From NCBI GenBank assembly GCA_946220775.1, contig CAMIFC010000005.1, positions 27,611 through 91,610 of the forward strand: a stretch of 64,000 nt of DNA. Direction: 5' to 3'. Position numbers and translations under genes: made by a program. The notes under the pieces were generated by a model that saw only the letters and a list, made by a program, of their open reading frames with translations, was not told where the DNA came from and made no database searches. Of the stretch, positions 1 to 8,931 are shown piece after piece (the first letter of the stretch is position 1; each line of letters begins with the position of its first letter). Source of the stretch: an uncultured Corynebacterium sp. (GTDB lineage Bacteria; Actinomycetota; Actinomycetes; Mycobacteriales; Mycobacteriaceae).

Positions 1-213
1 CAGCTTGAGACCGAAGCCGTCGACGAGGCATCGGGGGAGCACGGCAAGGAAAGCCGGGACGGCAAGGACCACAAGGGCGCACGGGATAAGAAAGCCGCAG
101 AGCACCTTCCTGCCCAGTTGCCCGAGGTGATCGTTGACCTCGTGGAGATCTCCCCGGCGATGGCTGTTCACACTGGTCCTGGCGCTGTGGGTTTGGTCAC
201 CACGTTGTATTAG
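1..213 (+). CDS. DegV family protein, C-terminal fragment
   Basis: The window opens inside a reading frame that ends at TAG 211-213. The visible 70 residues start with a charged Lys/Glu/Asp-rich stretch and finish with AVHTGPGAVGLV, which matches the C-terminal G/A-x-H-x-GPG-x-x-GLV motif of DegV-type fatty-acid-binding proteins. DegV proteins bind a fatty acid and in firmicutes partner with fatty acid kinase; the role here is inferred. A degV gene just upstream of comEA is a common corynebacterial order. The charged insert before the motif is unusual and probably disordered. The N-terminus lies outside the window. Confidence 0.7.
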   Translation, partial: QLETEAVDEASGEHGKESRDGKDHKGARDKKAAEHLPAQLPEVIVDLVEISPAMAVHTGPGAVGLVTTLY

Positions 214-230
214 AGTCACAGTTACGTCGG

Positions 231-257
231 CTGTCCACAGCCGGTGAGTTATCCACA
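231..257 (+). promoter_or_regulatory. Pair of DnaA-box-like sequences upstream of comEA
   Basis: TTATCCACA at 249-257 is an exact match to the classical DnaA box. CTGTCCACA at 231-239 differs from the actinobacterial box TTGTCCACA at one position. They lie on the same strand, 9 bp apart, in the short gap between degV and comEA. Whether DnaA binds is inference. Confidence 0.4.
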
Positions 258-331
258 GGCTCCTGCGGTTTTGTGCTCCCGCGGTGGCTGTCCTTGGTCG
301 ATTGCCCTGCGCATGTGCTGAAGTGTGCGCC

Positions 332-1276
332 ATGGCAGGGATTAGAGGGCAACAAGCCACGCAGTCCACTCGGGTGGGGACAACCGACAATCAGAGCGAC
401 AACACGCCACAGCTTTCCGCGAGCACCATTGGGGCCAAAGGACTAGACACGCTGCGACAGCGCGTCACCGCATTGACCCAGCCGATGCCGGGGCACGAAA
501 CACAGTTGGTGGATTTTGAGTCGCGCTCGTCACTTAGCCCACGCGCCGTCAAAGCGCTGGTTGTGGTGGTCGTGCTCGTCGCGGCGGGGGCGCTGGGATT
601 GTGGTTTGCCCGCGGCGATGGTCGCGTCGATTCTTCGGACGCCAACCCGGCCACAGTCATTAATCCCGCCGGGAGAATGGATAGCGGTGCCACGAAGCCC
701 GCAGACAACCTCGCCCCGCAGGCGGACGAAAACGCACCGCCGACGGATGGCGCCGCCCCGCTGGCTGAAGTCACCGCGGCGCCCGCTGACGTGGTGGTTT
801 CCGTACAGGGGCGGGTGACCCATCCGGGGTTGTTGCGGATGAGCAGCGAAACTCGTGTGGGGGAGGCCGTGGATCGTGCCGGAGGTGCGGCACCGGAGGC
901 CAACCTGATGAAGTTGAATTTGGCCGAGAAAGTGGTCGATGGCATGCAAATTGTCGTCGATCGGCATGGCTCGCATGTCGTGCTGCCCGGCGCGGTGGCC
1001 GGGCCAACGGGACAGCCAGCCGAGGCAGCTGGAGGGCAGCCTCCTGGTGCCAATCCCGGCGTTAATGGGCACGCCGCGGATGGCAAAGTGAACATCAACA
1101 CCGCAGATTCCACTGCGCTGGAAACGCTAGACGGGGTAGGGCCAGCGACAGCGACATCAATTCTGGAGTGGCGGGAATCCAACGGCCCATTTGCCAGCAT
1201 CGAACAACTGATGGAGGTTCGGGGCATCGGACCAGGCAAGTTCGCGGCGATGAAAGACAAGGTGACGGTGTCGTGA
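332..1276 (+). CDS. comEA: ComEA-like DNA-binding competence protein
   Basis: Predicted membrane-anchored DNA-binding protein of the competence/DNA import type. A single membrane segment (AL-VVVVVLVAAGALGLWFA) follows a cytoplasmic N-terminal region, then an Ala/Pro-rich linker. After that comes an SLBB-like domain (VVSVQGRVTHPGLLRM) and a C-terminal helix-hairpin-helix pair: VNINTADSTALETLDGVGPATA, then LMEVRGIGPGKFAAMKDKV. I take ATG 332 as start; a GTG at 284 is in frame and would add 16 residues. The stop overlaps the comEC start (GTGA at 1273-1276), so the two are translationally coupled. A copy of the interspersed GGACGCCA motif lies at 637-644 in the linker. Confidence 0.85.
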   Translation: MAGIRGQQATQSTRVGTTDNQSDNTPQLSASTIGAKGLDTLRQRVTALTQPMPGHETQLVDFESRSSLSPRAVKALVVVVVLVAAGALGLWFARGDGRVDSSDANPATVINPAGRMDSGATKPADNLAPQADENAPPTDGAAPLAEVTAAPADVVVSVQGRVTHPGLLRMSSETRVGEAVDRAGGAAPEANLMKLNLAEKVVDGMQIVVDRHGSHVVLPGAVAGPTGQPAEAAGGQPPGANPGVNGHAADGKVNINTADSTALETLDGVGPATATSILEWRESNGPFASIEQLMEVRGIGPGKFAAMKDKVTVS

Positions 1277-3355
1277 CCGACACTGCTCGCCGACACGCCA
1301 CCGACCGCGACCCACGATCACCCGATGCGATTCGTCGTCGGCGTGGGCCAGACCTGAGGCTAGCGCCAAGTGCTGCGCTGGCGTGGCTGGCGGTGGCGGT
1401 CACGATTCACCTGCGGAGCATCCTTCCTGTGCTGGTGTTTGCGTGTGTTGCGGTCTTGCTGTGGGGCATTACCCGTCAGCTCCGTCGTGGCACTTGGGCG
1501 CAGTGGCACCAAGCAACGATCGGGTGGTTGTACTCGGGATTGGCTTCGGCGGTGGTGGCCGCCATCGCAGCTGGGGCGGTGGCGCTGCGGATCACCCGAA
1601 TAGACCAGCACCCACTGATTAAGCAGGCAGCCGATGGTGGCGGGAGCTTTCGCGGCGAGGTCAGCGTGACTGGTGGAATGCGACAGCTCGCCGGTGGGGT
1701 GGCGAAGGTGCCGGTGAACGTACCAGGGCTGGGGGACGTCGCATTGTTCATGAACCCGGATCACCTCACCCCGCAGGTGATGAACGCACAACCTGGCACG
1801 GGGCTCGCGCTTGCTGCACGGGTGCGCACCTCGGATCAGGCAGACCTCATCCCGATTACCTTGTCCTCCAGCCGCTCAGCAGAGTTGGCCCACGAGCCAC
1901 AAGGCATCGCAGGTGCGAGTGCCCAGGTCCGCAGCACGATTCGAGAGCTCGCGCGGGGACTCACCGAGACCACCGCAGGAACCCGGTGGGGTAGTTGGCT
2001 CGGGGATGCCCCATCGCTGATTCCCGGCATGGTGTTAGGGGATACGTCGTTGATGTCCCCGGAGGTGCGCCAGACCTTCTTGGCCACCGGGCTCAGCCAC
2101 CTTACGGCGGTCTCTGGCCTGCACGTGGCTATCGTTGCGTCTTCCGTGATGGTGGCAACTACGGCAGTAGGCCTGGCGCGGCGCACTCGTCTGGTGTGCG
2201 TGATGGGGGTCAATTCTGCTGTTCGCACTGGTGGTGGGCTCAGAACCGAGCATCATTCGGGCAACCACCATGGGGCTGGTGGGAGTAGTGGCCGTCGCGA
2301 GTTCCCGGTGGAGCGATTCGCTTTCCGCCCTGGCGGTGGCTGTGTTGTTGGTGTTGTTGTGCGCGCCGGGCATGGCGGTGCGCTACAGCCTGGTGTTATC
2401 CGTGGTTGCCACGATTGCCATCATCGCGGGCTCCCCGTTGCTTGGCCGGCAGTTGATTCGTGCTTGGCAGCGGGTGACCCGTCGTCGGTGGAACCGTGAC
2501 CCGAATGTTGCCGAGGCGATGGTGCTGCGAGCCTTCGCCGTGGCCATCGTCGCAGATGTGGCCACCCAGCCGATCATTGTGCTGATGACGGGCGTATTTT
2601 CCCCCGTCGCAGTGCTGGCCAACGTTGTGGTGGGATTTGCCGTCGCCCCGCTGATGGTGGTGGGGCTTTTCGCCGGGCTCGCAGGAGTTCCGTTGTTGGC
2701 ACTCGGCGCCCCAGCAGCAGTCGGCGCAGTCTTTTACGCACCCACCGCACCCTTCGCGTGGTGGATCAGTAGCGTGGCAGGCAAGCTCTCCCAAGCGCCG
2801 GTCGTTCACGTTCCTGCTGGGTGGGGCTGGGCATTACTGTGGTCGGTTCTGTTGATCATCCTAATTGCGGCAGGTCTCGGTCGCCTGCCGTGGCCCGCAA
2901 TCCCGCTGGTCATCGCAGTTTTCATTCTTGCCCACCGCCTCGACGTGCTGACTATCGGCCCCTACGCGCCAACCGACCCGCAGCAATGGGGGCGGGACCT
3001 CACCAAAGTCACCGGGTGGACCGTCGCAGTGTGCGCCGGTGATCCACCTCAGATTTTCTTTCCGGACGCCACCCCGTTCACCTGCCAATCTCCCCGGGGA
3101 GCGGTACGGGTGCGGGCGGGTGGCGTCCTAAAAAATGGGGGAGAACACACGAAACCGACGGTCACGATCGTGGCGACAGAGCAAGAGGCGGCGCGTGTGC
3201 GGGTGGCGGACCTGATTGTTGTCGCTGGTTGTGCTGGGGAGAGTCGCAGTCACGGGCGGCCGACGCGCACCACTGACGGTGCGTACGTGCACTACCTGTG
3301 CGCCGATGGGGCGGCGATGCTCACGGAACAGGGGCTTGTGGTTTCCGGTGGGTAG
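1273..3355 (+). pseudogene. comEC: ComEC/Rec2-family DNA channel protein, frameshifted
   Basis: Multi-spanning inner-membrane protein of the ComEC family, expected to carry single-stranded DNA into the cell. The N-terminal part starts at GTG 1273 inside the comEA stop. It has early membrane helices, the soluble region and the competence core MVLGDTSLMSPEVRQTF...HLTAVSGLHVAIV. After VCVMG (about 2208) the frame is lost; the continuation (ILLFALVVGSEPSIIRATTMG and following helices) is one base on and runs to TAG at 3355. Removing one G from the run of five at 2205-2209 restores a single frame of about 693 codons. The C-terminal part is short and lacks a clear beta-lactamase-like domain. It could be a real pseudogene, slippage-dependent or a sequencing error. 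Two facing copies of the interspersed motif lie at 3064 and 3121. Confidence 0.8.
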
Positions 3356-3368
3356 GGGAGCATCTGGC

Positions 3369-4376
3369 ATGATTTGGGATATGGAACATGGACGGGCAGG
3401 CAATGCACAGGCGAGGGGACCGGCGATCGCGGCGGTGAACCTCATTGTGGGTGGGGATGAGTTTCTCGCTGAACGCCAACGGTTGGCGATTGCAAACGCG
3501 GCGCGGCGCAATGCCGGTAACCCCGACCTGCCGATGGAGATGCATAAAGCCTCGAGCTTGAGCGGCCCCGAACTGCTGGAGCTGCTGAGCCCATCGCTGT
3601 TCGCCGAAGACCGCATCATCGTGATCACGGGCGTGGCGGAGACCGGCAAGGAGACCGTAGGGATGCTCACTGATGCGATCAAGAATCCCGCGCCGGGAGT
3701 CGTGCTGATCCTGCTGCACTCGGGGAAGGGCCGGAATAAGAAGCTGGTCACGGAGTGGCCGAAGCTGGGTGCCAAGGTGTTTCCGGCAGCGGAAATGCGC
3801 GCGAATGAAAAACGTGGATTCGTGGAGCAGGAATTCCGCGACCAGGGGGTTCGTGTGTCCCCGGAGGTGGTGAACCTCATGCTGGAGGGGGTGGGCTCTG
3901 ACCTGCGGGAATTGGCCAGTGCGGTGAGTCAGCTTGTCGCTGACACGGATGCCAACGTCACGCCGGATGCCGTGCGGAGCTACTACCAGGGCAAGGCGGA
4001 AGTAACCGGATTCGATATTGCGGATCTGGTGATGAACGGGCGGCAGGCCGAGGCCGTCGCCGCGATTCGGCGTGCACTGCAGCTGGGGGTGCCGCACGTA
4101 CTTGTGTCCTCGGCGCTGGCCAACTCGATGCGGGACATTGCGCGGGTCGCTGGGGCGGGGCGCATCGATCCTCGTCGGGACGCCAGCTACTTCGGCATGC
4201 CGCCCTGGAAACTAGAAAAGACACTGCGGGTGGCGCGGAATTGGTCGCCGGCCGCAGTGTCGCGTGGTGTGCAATTGGTGGCGGAACTCGACGCGGGGGT
4301 GAAGGGCCAACACGTCGCACCGGAATACGCGTTGGAAAACACGGTGCGAACTCTGGCAGGCCTTGTGCGCCGTTAG
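3369..4376 (+). CDS. holA: DNA polymerase III subunit delta
   Basis: Clamp-loader delta subunit, which opens the beta clamp during chromosome replication. The 335-residue product shows the family features: N-terminal IVGGDEFLAERQ, the region SGPELLELLSPSLFAEDRIIVI, the middle domain with KVFPAAEMRANEKRGFVEQE and the C-terminal helical domain KAEVTGFDIADLVMNGRQAEA. Start ATG 3369 is chosen because AGGGGAG (3354-3360) sits about 8 nt upstream; ATG 3381 is an alternative. It follows comEC directly, the order seen in many bacteria, so the two are probably cotranscribed. It ends facing the minus-strand ADP-ribosylglycohydrolase gene. Confidence 0.9.
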   Translation: MIWDMEHGRAGNAQARGPAIAAVNLIVGGDEFLAERQRLAIANAARRNAGNPDLPMEMHKASSLSGPELLELLSPSLFAEDRIIVITGVAETGKETVGMLTDAIKNPAPGVVLILLHSGKGRNKKLVTEWPKLGAKVFPAAEMRANEKRGFVEQEFRDQGVRVSPEVVNLMLEGVGSDLRELASAVSQLVADTDANVTPDAVRSYYQGKAEVTGFDIADLVMNGRQAEAVAAIRRALQLGVPHVLVSSALANSMRDIARVAGAGRIDPRRDASYFGMPPWKLEKTLRVARNWSPAAVSRGVQLVAELDAGVKGQHVAPEYALENTVRTLAGLVRR

Positions 4377-4443
4377 GCTCGGCCCGCTGGGAGACGGGGG
4401 CACCGGGGCGCCGCGACGTGGCGTTGCCCCCGCGGGCGAAGCC

Positions 4444-5490
4444 TTAGACCTGGGGCTTGGCCTTGCCGAAGCCGAGCCAGGCGCCGGAGTGGATCGCCTT
4501 GTTGTAGCGCTCCTCGAACTCGTAAGTTCGGGTGGCTTCCCACCTCACGGAGTCCGGTAGATTCGCTCCAATGAGGGCACCGGCCAGCGCCGCGCGAGTA
4601 TTGCGGTTACCGTGCCAATTCACCGCGACATGCAGGAAGTCCTGTGGCGTGTACTGGTCGGGGTGATCTAGGTACAGCTGGGCAAGCAGCAGCGCGGAGG
4701 CCGTCGCGGATCCCGCGCCCCAGCCATGTCCCAAAATCTTCAGGAACTTTCGCTGGTCCCGGTACAACTCCTCGAAGTCACCGGCGCCGATCATGGGGCT
4801 GACGACCTTGCGGATCTCGATGACGCGGTTGATCATCTCGATCAACGGGATATCTGGCCCGGCCAAGTCGGTGATCATGGAGTGCTCTAGATCCTCGATA
4901 ATGCCCGACTTTTCGTCGTCAGACAGCATCGTGTCCTCGTCGAAGTGAGGATCGCCGGCGACACCCGAAGCCACATCGAGCAGGTCGACGTCCTCCCTGG
5001 CCAGCATGGCGCACGCCATCACCGCGGCAGACGCCCGCGCCGGGCCGGAATCGTGGGTGAGGGTCGTTTGCAGCACCGTCCAGCCCACGCTGCTGGCGGC
5101 AGGGGCAAGGAACACCGATGCCGAGGAGCGCAGAATCGCACCCGAACCGTGGGAGTGGGTCGAGACGTTCTGCCAATCCTTCGTGCCGTGCTCCAGCAGG
5201 CGGTCCAGGCACGCAGAGTTGGAAGCACCGGGGTAGCGCTGGAAGTCTGGGTCTTTGCGGTAGGCGAGGAACTGGGTGGCGATCTCTTCCATGCCCTGTT
5301 CGCGGTCGAGTTCTTCCTTATCGATGTGGTTCATCGCGGTCGCCAGCGCCAACGTCATGTGCGTGTCATCGCTGATTTCCAGGATGTCGGGCAGCGGGGT
5401 GGAATCACTCTGTGGTTCCGCTTGGTATGGAAACCCCCATGCGTCGCCCAAGGCCGTGCCAAAAAGAGCCGGTCGGAAGTGGTGTTTCAT
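4444..5490 (-). CDS. ADP-ribosylglycohydrolase family protein
   Basis: A 348-residue member of the DraG/ADP-ribosylhydrolase fold, which removes ADP-ribose from proteins or small molecules using two metal ions. The N-terminal FGTALGDAWGFP and the metal-binding SDDTHMTLALATA (residues about 40-52) are typical. So are LTHDSGPARASAA (metal-site H/D near the middle) and GSATASALLLAQLYLDHPDQY (C-terminal active-site region). The substrate is unknown. It stands alone, between holA (convergent) and rpsT (same strand), with no ADP-ribosyltransferase visible in the window. Cytosolic; no signal peptide. Confidence 0.8.
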   Translation of the reverse strand: MKHHFRPALFGTALGDAWGFPYQAEPQSDSTPLPDILEISDDTHMTLALATAMNHIDKEELDREQGMEEIATQFLAYRKDPDFQRYPGASNSACLDRLLEHGTKDWQNVSTHSHGSGAILRSSASVFLAPAASSVGWTVLQTTLTHDSGPARASAAVMACAMLAREDVDLLDVASGVAGDPHFDEDTMLSDDEKSGIIEDLEHSMITDLAGPDIPLIEMINRVIEIRKVVSPMIGAGDFEELYRDQRKFLKILGHGWGAGSATASALLLAQLYLDHPDQYTPQDFLHVAVNWHGNRNTRAALAGALIGANLPDSVRWEATRTYEFEERYNKAIHSGAWLGFGKAKPQV

Positions 5491-5594
5491 TTCTTCCTAG
5501 AATCTCCTCGTCGAAAGTATTCGTTCCAACTAAAAGTGCCAGCCTAAGCGCATGCGAGCCTGGGCACGGCCACAAAATGAACCTAACAAGGTAA

Positions 5595-5625
5595 AGCAAA
5601 AAGGGACCGGCAAGCCGATCCCTTT
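5595..5625 (-). terminator. Intrinsic terminator downstream of rpsT
   Basis: Inverted repeat AAAGGGACCGG (5600-5610) / CCGATCCCTTT (5615-5625) with a 4-nt loop. Read on the minus strand it is followed by a T-run (complement of the A-run at 5598-5602). It lies just after rpsT. Confidence 0.75.
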
Positions 5626-5651
5626 CCACACTAGTGTCGCCGAAGCAATAC

Positions 5652-5915
5652 TTACTGCATTGCGTTCAGGCGAGCCGCCATGCGGGACTTCTTGTTGGCC
5701 GCGTTGTTGCGGTGCAGGGTGCCCTTGCTGACAGCCTTGTCGTACAGGCGAGCAGCAATGCGCATCTGTGCCTCAGCACCAGCCTTGTCACCAGCCTCAA
5801 CGAGCTCGCGGAACTTGCGAGACTCGGTGCGGACGCGGGAGCGGATGGACTTGTTGCGCTGACGAGCGATCTCGTTAGTCAGGATGCGCTTCTTAGCCTG
5901 CTTGATGTTTGCCAT
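5652..5915 (-). CDS. rpsT: 30S ribosomal protein S20
   Basis: Primary 16S rRNA-binding protein of the small subunit, 87 residues, the usual length. It starts MANIKQAKKRILTNEIARQR and is Lys/Arg-rich and helical throughout, ending AANKKSRMAARLNAMQ. ATG 5915 is chosen over an upstream in-frame codon because it gives the conserved MANIKQ start and has AAGAGG about 8 nt upstream. It is monocistronic, with its own downstream terminator at 5595-5625. Confidence 0.97.
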   Translation of the reverse strand: MANIKQAKKRILTNEIARQRNKSIRSRVRTESRKFRELVEAGDKAGAEAQMRIAARLYDKAVSKGTLHRNNAANKKSRMAARLNAMQ

Positions 5916-6104
5916 GGTGGCGTACCTCTTCCTTTTCAAATATCAATGCGCTGAACTGAGTTTGTTCACGAGGTTTTCCCACGAGCGTTCTCTCACACGA
6001 CACCCAAGGTCCTGTGCCGTGCGGCCCGTAGCCCAGATTCAACGCAGCTGAACTCGAAAGATTTTAGCAGCACCCGGTGTTTTCGCCAATTTTTTAGGAC
6101 GCCA

Positions 6105-6713
6105 CTAGTGCCAGCCGTAATCCGTCCGCAACCGATTCGCGATTCGGTCATAACGTCGTTCTGGCATGTACACACCACGTCGCAGGATTTGCGACTCGGG
6201 AATCTCCAGGATTTTGTCCACGCGTACCCAGCTTTCGGCGCGGTGCATGTCCCAGGATCCGGGGCCGATATGGATCCAATTATCGTGGTCCGCGTGATCC
6301 TCATTTGAGGAGATCAGCAGGGTGAGAAGGGTATGCCGATTGCGCCCGATAATTAACACTGCGCGGCGCTGAACTTCTTCGCCGCGCCGGGGCCGGATGT
6401 CTGCCCACACCACCTCGCCGGGGTCGGCTTGGCCATCCATATTGGGGGCATAAATTGTGGAGCGCGCGTGGTTCTCCGTGGGGGTTTTGGTCGTCGCTTG
6501 CTGGGGGACGTACCGGAAACCAGAGGAGTTCACCAGGCCTAGCTGCTTGTTGAGCTGCTGCAATCCCTCGTCGAGTCGGCCTTGATGACGGAAATACGTG
6601 TCAATGAACCGGGCAAAGAAATTCTTTTTGGGTTTCTTGGTGTCACCGGTTGGCGTCCGAAAAGAAGACGGTGATGATGACGGTGCCGCAGAAGGCGATG
6701 GTGAGTCCGACAT
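6105..6713 (-). CDS. PemK/MazF-like protein with N-terminal extension
   Basis: About 202 residues. The C-terminal half resembles the PemK/MazF fold: GEVVWADIRPRRGEEVQRRAVLIIGRN (residues about 105-131) followed by LLTLLISSNED, the segments that in MazF form the RNA-binding and catalytic surface. The N-terminal third is Ser/Pro-rich and then basic (GDTKKPKKNFFARFIDTYFRHQGRLDEG). No antitoxin-like gene is adjacent on either side (rpsT and lepA). It may be a stand-alone corynebacterial family rather than an active toxin. A longer in-frame start at 6755 is possible; ATG 6713 gives MSDSPSPS. The stop is immediately followed by an interspersed motif copy at 6097-6104 and another lies inside at 6651. 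Confidence 0.65.
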   Translation of the reverse strand: MSDSPSPSAAPSSSPSSFRTPTGDTKKPKKNFFARFIDTYFRHQGRLDEGLQQLNKQLGLVNSSGFRYVPQQATTKTPTENHARSTIYAPNMDGQADPGEVVWADIRPRRGEEVQRRAVLIIGRNRHTLLTLLISSNEDHADHDNWIHIGPGSWDMHRAESWVRVDKILEIPESQILRRGVYMPERRYDRIANRLRTDYGWH

Positions 6714-6848
6714 AACGCCTACTGTACCGACCGTGGTTGGGTGCGCGGTCGACAATGGTGGGGAAATGGGGGAACATAGTAGGGTTTGAACTACAAAACC
6801 GGCCGGATGGTCGGCGCTGGTGGCTTAAGGAGAGTCGAGGAATAAGGC

Positions 6849-8702
6849 ATGGCTGCGAAGCAGAAGAATTACGCCGTTGAGACGTTTACGGATCCCAAGA
6901 GGATCAGAAACTTCTGCATCATCGCGCATATTGACCACGGAAAATCGACACTCGCGGACCGCATCCTGCAACTATCTGGGGTGATCGAGGACCGCGACAT
7001 GCGCGACCGCTACCTGGACAACATGGAGCTGGAACGCGAACGCGGCATCACTATTAAGGCGCAAAACGTGCGCTTGCCGTGGATTCCGAAGTCCGGGGAG
7101 CACAAGGGGGAGGAGCTGGTGATGCAGCTCATCGACACCCCAGGCCACGTGGACTTCACTTACGAGGTCTCGCGCGCACTCGAAGCTTGTGAGGGCGCCA
7201 TTCTGCTGGTCGATGCTGCTCAGGGCATTGAGGCGCAGACGCTGGCGAACCTGTACCTGGCGATGGATAAGGACCTGGAAATCATCCCGGTGCTGAACAA
7301 GATTGACCTGCCATCGGCTGATCCAGATAAGTACGCAGAGGAAATCGGCAACATCATCGGCTGTGAGCCGGAGGAAGTCCTGCGGGTGTCCGGCAAGACC
7401 GGTGAGGGTGTGCCGGAGTTGCTGGACCGCGTCTGTGACCTGGTGCCGGCGCCGGAAGGTGACCCTGATGCGCCTGCTCGTGCGCTGATTTTCGACTCGG
7501 TGTATGACACCTACCGGGGTGTCGTGACTTATGTCCGCATGATGGACGGCCGACTGGAAGACCGCCAGAAGAACAAGATGATGTCCACTGGTGTGGAACA
7601 CGACACGCTGGAAATCGGTGTGGTTTCGCCTGGGCCCACCAAAACGAAGGGCCTGGGCGTTGGTGAAGTGGGCTACCTGATCACTGGTGTGAAGGACGTT
7701 CGCCAGTCCAAGGTTGGCGATACCGTGACGCTGGCGCACGGTGGGGCGGAAGAACCCCTGCAGGGCTACGCGGAGCCCATGCCAATGGTGTACTCCGGTC
7801 TGTTCCCCATCTCGGCAAACCAGTACCCGGAGCTGCGCGAAGCTATTGAGAAGCTGCAGCTCAACGACGCGTCTCTGAGCTTCGAGCCCGAGACGTCCGT
7901 GGCATTGGGCTTCGGCTTCCGCTGTGGCTTCCTGGGGCTGCTGCACATGGAGATCACGCGTACCCGCCTGGAGCGCGAATTCGGCCTTGACCTGATTTCT
8001 ACGGCGCCATCGGTGGTCTACCGAGTGGTTGCGGAAGATGGTACGGAATCCTTCGTGCGCAACCCGTCGGACTGGCCGGAAGGCAAGTTGCGCGAGGTCT
8101 ACGAGCCGTTGGTTGATATGACGATCATCGTGCCGGAAGAATTCCTGGGCGGAACGATGGAACTGTGCCAGTCGAAGCGTGGGCAGATGAAGAACATGGA
8201 CTTCCTGTCGCAGGACCGCGTGGAGCTGCGCTACCACATCCCGCTGGGCGAGATCATCTTCGACTTCTTCGACTCGCTGAAGTCCCGCACCAAGGGCTAC
8301 GCGTCACTGAACTACGAGGAAGCCGGCGAGCAGAAGGCCGATCTGGTGAAGGTCGATATCCTGCTGCAAGGCGACCCAGTGGATGCGTTCTCCGCGATTG
8401 TTCACCGCGATAATGCGCAGTGGTACGGCAATAAGATGACGCTGAAGCTGAAGGATCTGATCCCTCGCCAGCAGTTCGAGGTGCCAATTCAGGCGGCCAT
8501 CGGCGCGAAGATCATTGCCCGCGAAAACATCCGCGCGCTGCGTAAGGACGTTCTGGCTAAGTGCTACGGCGGCGATATCTCGCGTAAGCGCAAGCTGCTG
8601 GAGAAGCAGAAGGAAGGCAAGAAGCGCATGAAGTCCATCGGCTCCGTGTCGGTGCCGCAGGAGGCATTCGTTGCAGCGCTGTCGACGGGTGGCGACGACT
8701 AG
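6849..8702 (+). CDS. lepA: Elongation factor 4 (LepA)
   Basis: Ribosome-bound GTPase that back-translocates stalled ribosomes, 617 residues, full length. G1 is AHIDHGKSTLADR, switch II DTPGHVDFTYEVSRALEACEGAILLVDAAQG, and G4 NKIDLPSADP. Domains II, III, V and the LepA-specific C-terminal domain (GGDISRKRKLLEKQKEGKKRMK) follow in order. Start ATG 6849 has GGAGAG and GAGGAAT-like purines upstream. It appears monocistronic and is followed by a very long perfect hairpin at 8810-8880. Confidence 0.97.
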   Translation: MAAKQKNYAVETFTDPKRIRNFCIIAHIDHGKSTLADRILQLSGVIEDRDMRDRYLDNMELERERGITIKAQNVRLPWIPKSGEHKGEELVMQLIDTPGHVDFTYEVSRALEACEGAILLVDAAQGIEAQTLANLYLAMDKDLEIIPVLNKIDLPSADPDKYAEEIGNIIGCEPEEVLRVSGKTGEGVPELLDRVCDLVPAPEGDPDAPARALIFDSVYDTYRGVVTYVRMMDGRLEDRQKNKMMSTGVEHDTLEIGVVSPGPTKTKGLGVGEVGYLITGVKDVRQSKVGDTVTLAHGGAEEPLQGYAEPMPMVYSGLFPISANQYPELREAIEKLQLNDASLSFEPETSVALGFGFRCGFLGLLHMEITRTRLEREFGLDLISTAPSVVYRVVAEDGTESFVRNPSDWPEGKLREVYEPLVDMTIIVPEEFLGGTMELCQSKRGQMKNMDFLSQDRVELRYHIPLGEIIFDFFDSLKSRTKGYASLNYEEAGEQKADLVKVDILLQGDPVDAFSAIVHRDNAQWYGNKMTLKLKDLIPRQQFEVPIQAAIGAKIIARENIRALRKDVLAKCYGGDISRKRKLLEKQKEGKKRMKSIGSVSVPQEAFVAALSTGGDD

Positions 8703-8809
8703 CGCTGGGTGGTTCGGCGCTGCGGCGCGGTGGCGCGATGGCCTTGCGCGCTGCGGCCCGGTGGCCTTGTGCGCTGCGGCAGCGTTTTATGCCCCCCCGA
8801 GCACGCCGA

Positions 8810-8880
8810 ATGTTAAATTCCCTCGCTGAAAACCTAGTCCGAGCTCATCAGATTAGGTTTTCAGCGAGGGAATTTAACAT
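8810..8880. repeat. Perfect 27-bp inverted repeat (giant hairpin)
   Basis: Arms 8810-8836 and 8854-8880 are exact reverse complements, with a 17-nt loop. The site lies between the convergent genes lepA and the BASS transporter, so it could stop transcription from both sides. There is no T-run after the stem, and 27 perfect pairs is far longer than an ordinary terminator. Two similar elements with unrelated sequence occur at 21440-21505 and 52426-52498. Confidence 0.85.
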
Positions 8881-8931
8881 CCCACCGCATATGGGGTGTG
8901 CGCCCCCGGAAGGGGCGGATGATCAGCGGTT

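Noticed and set aside
4377..4443. GC-rich hairpin between holA and the hydrolase gene
   Set aside because: GGGGGCA/TGCCCCC pairing exists, but there is no T-run and the surrounding DNA is so GC-rich that chance pairing is likely.
8703..8809. GCGCTGCGGC-like direct repeats after lepA
   Set aside because: Short and imperfect; probably random drift in a GC-rich spacer.
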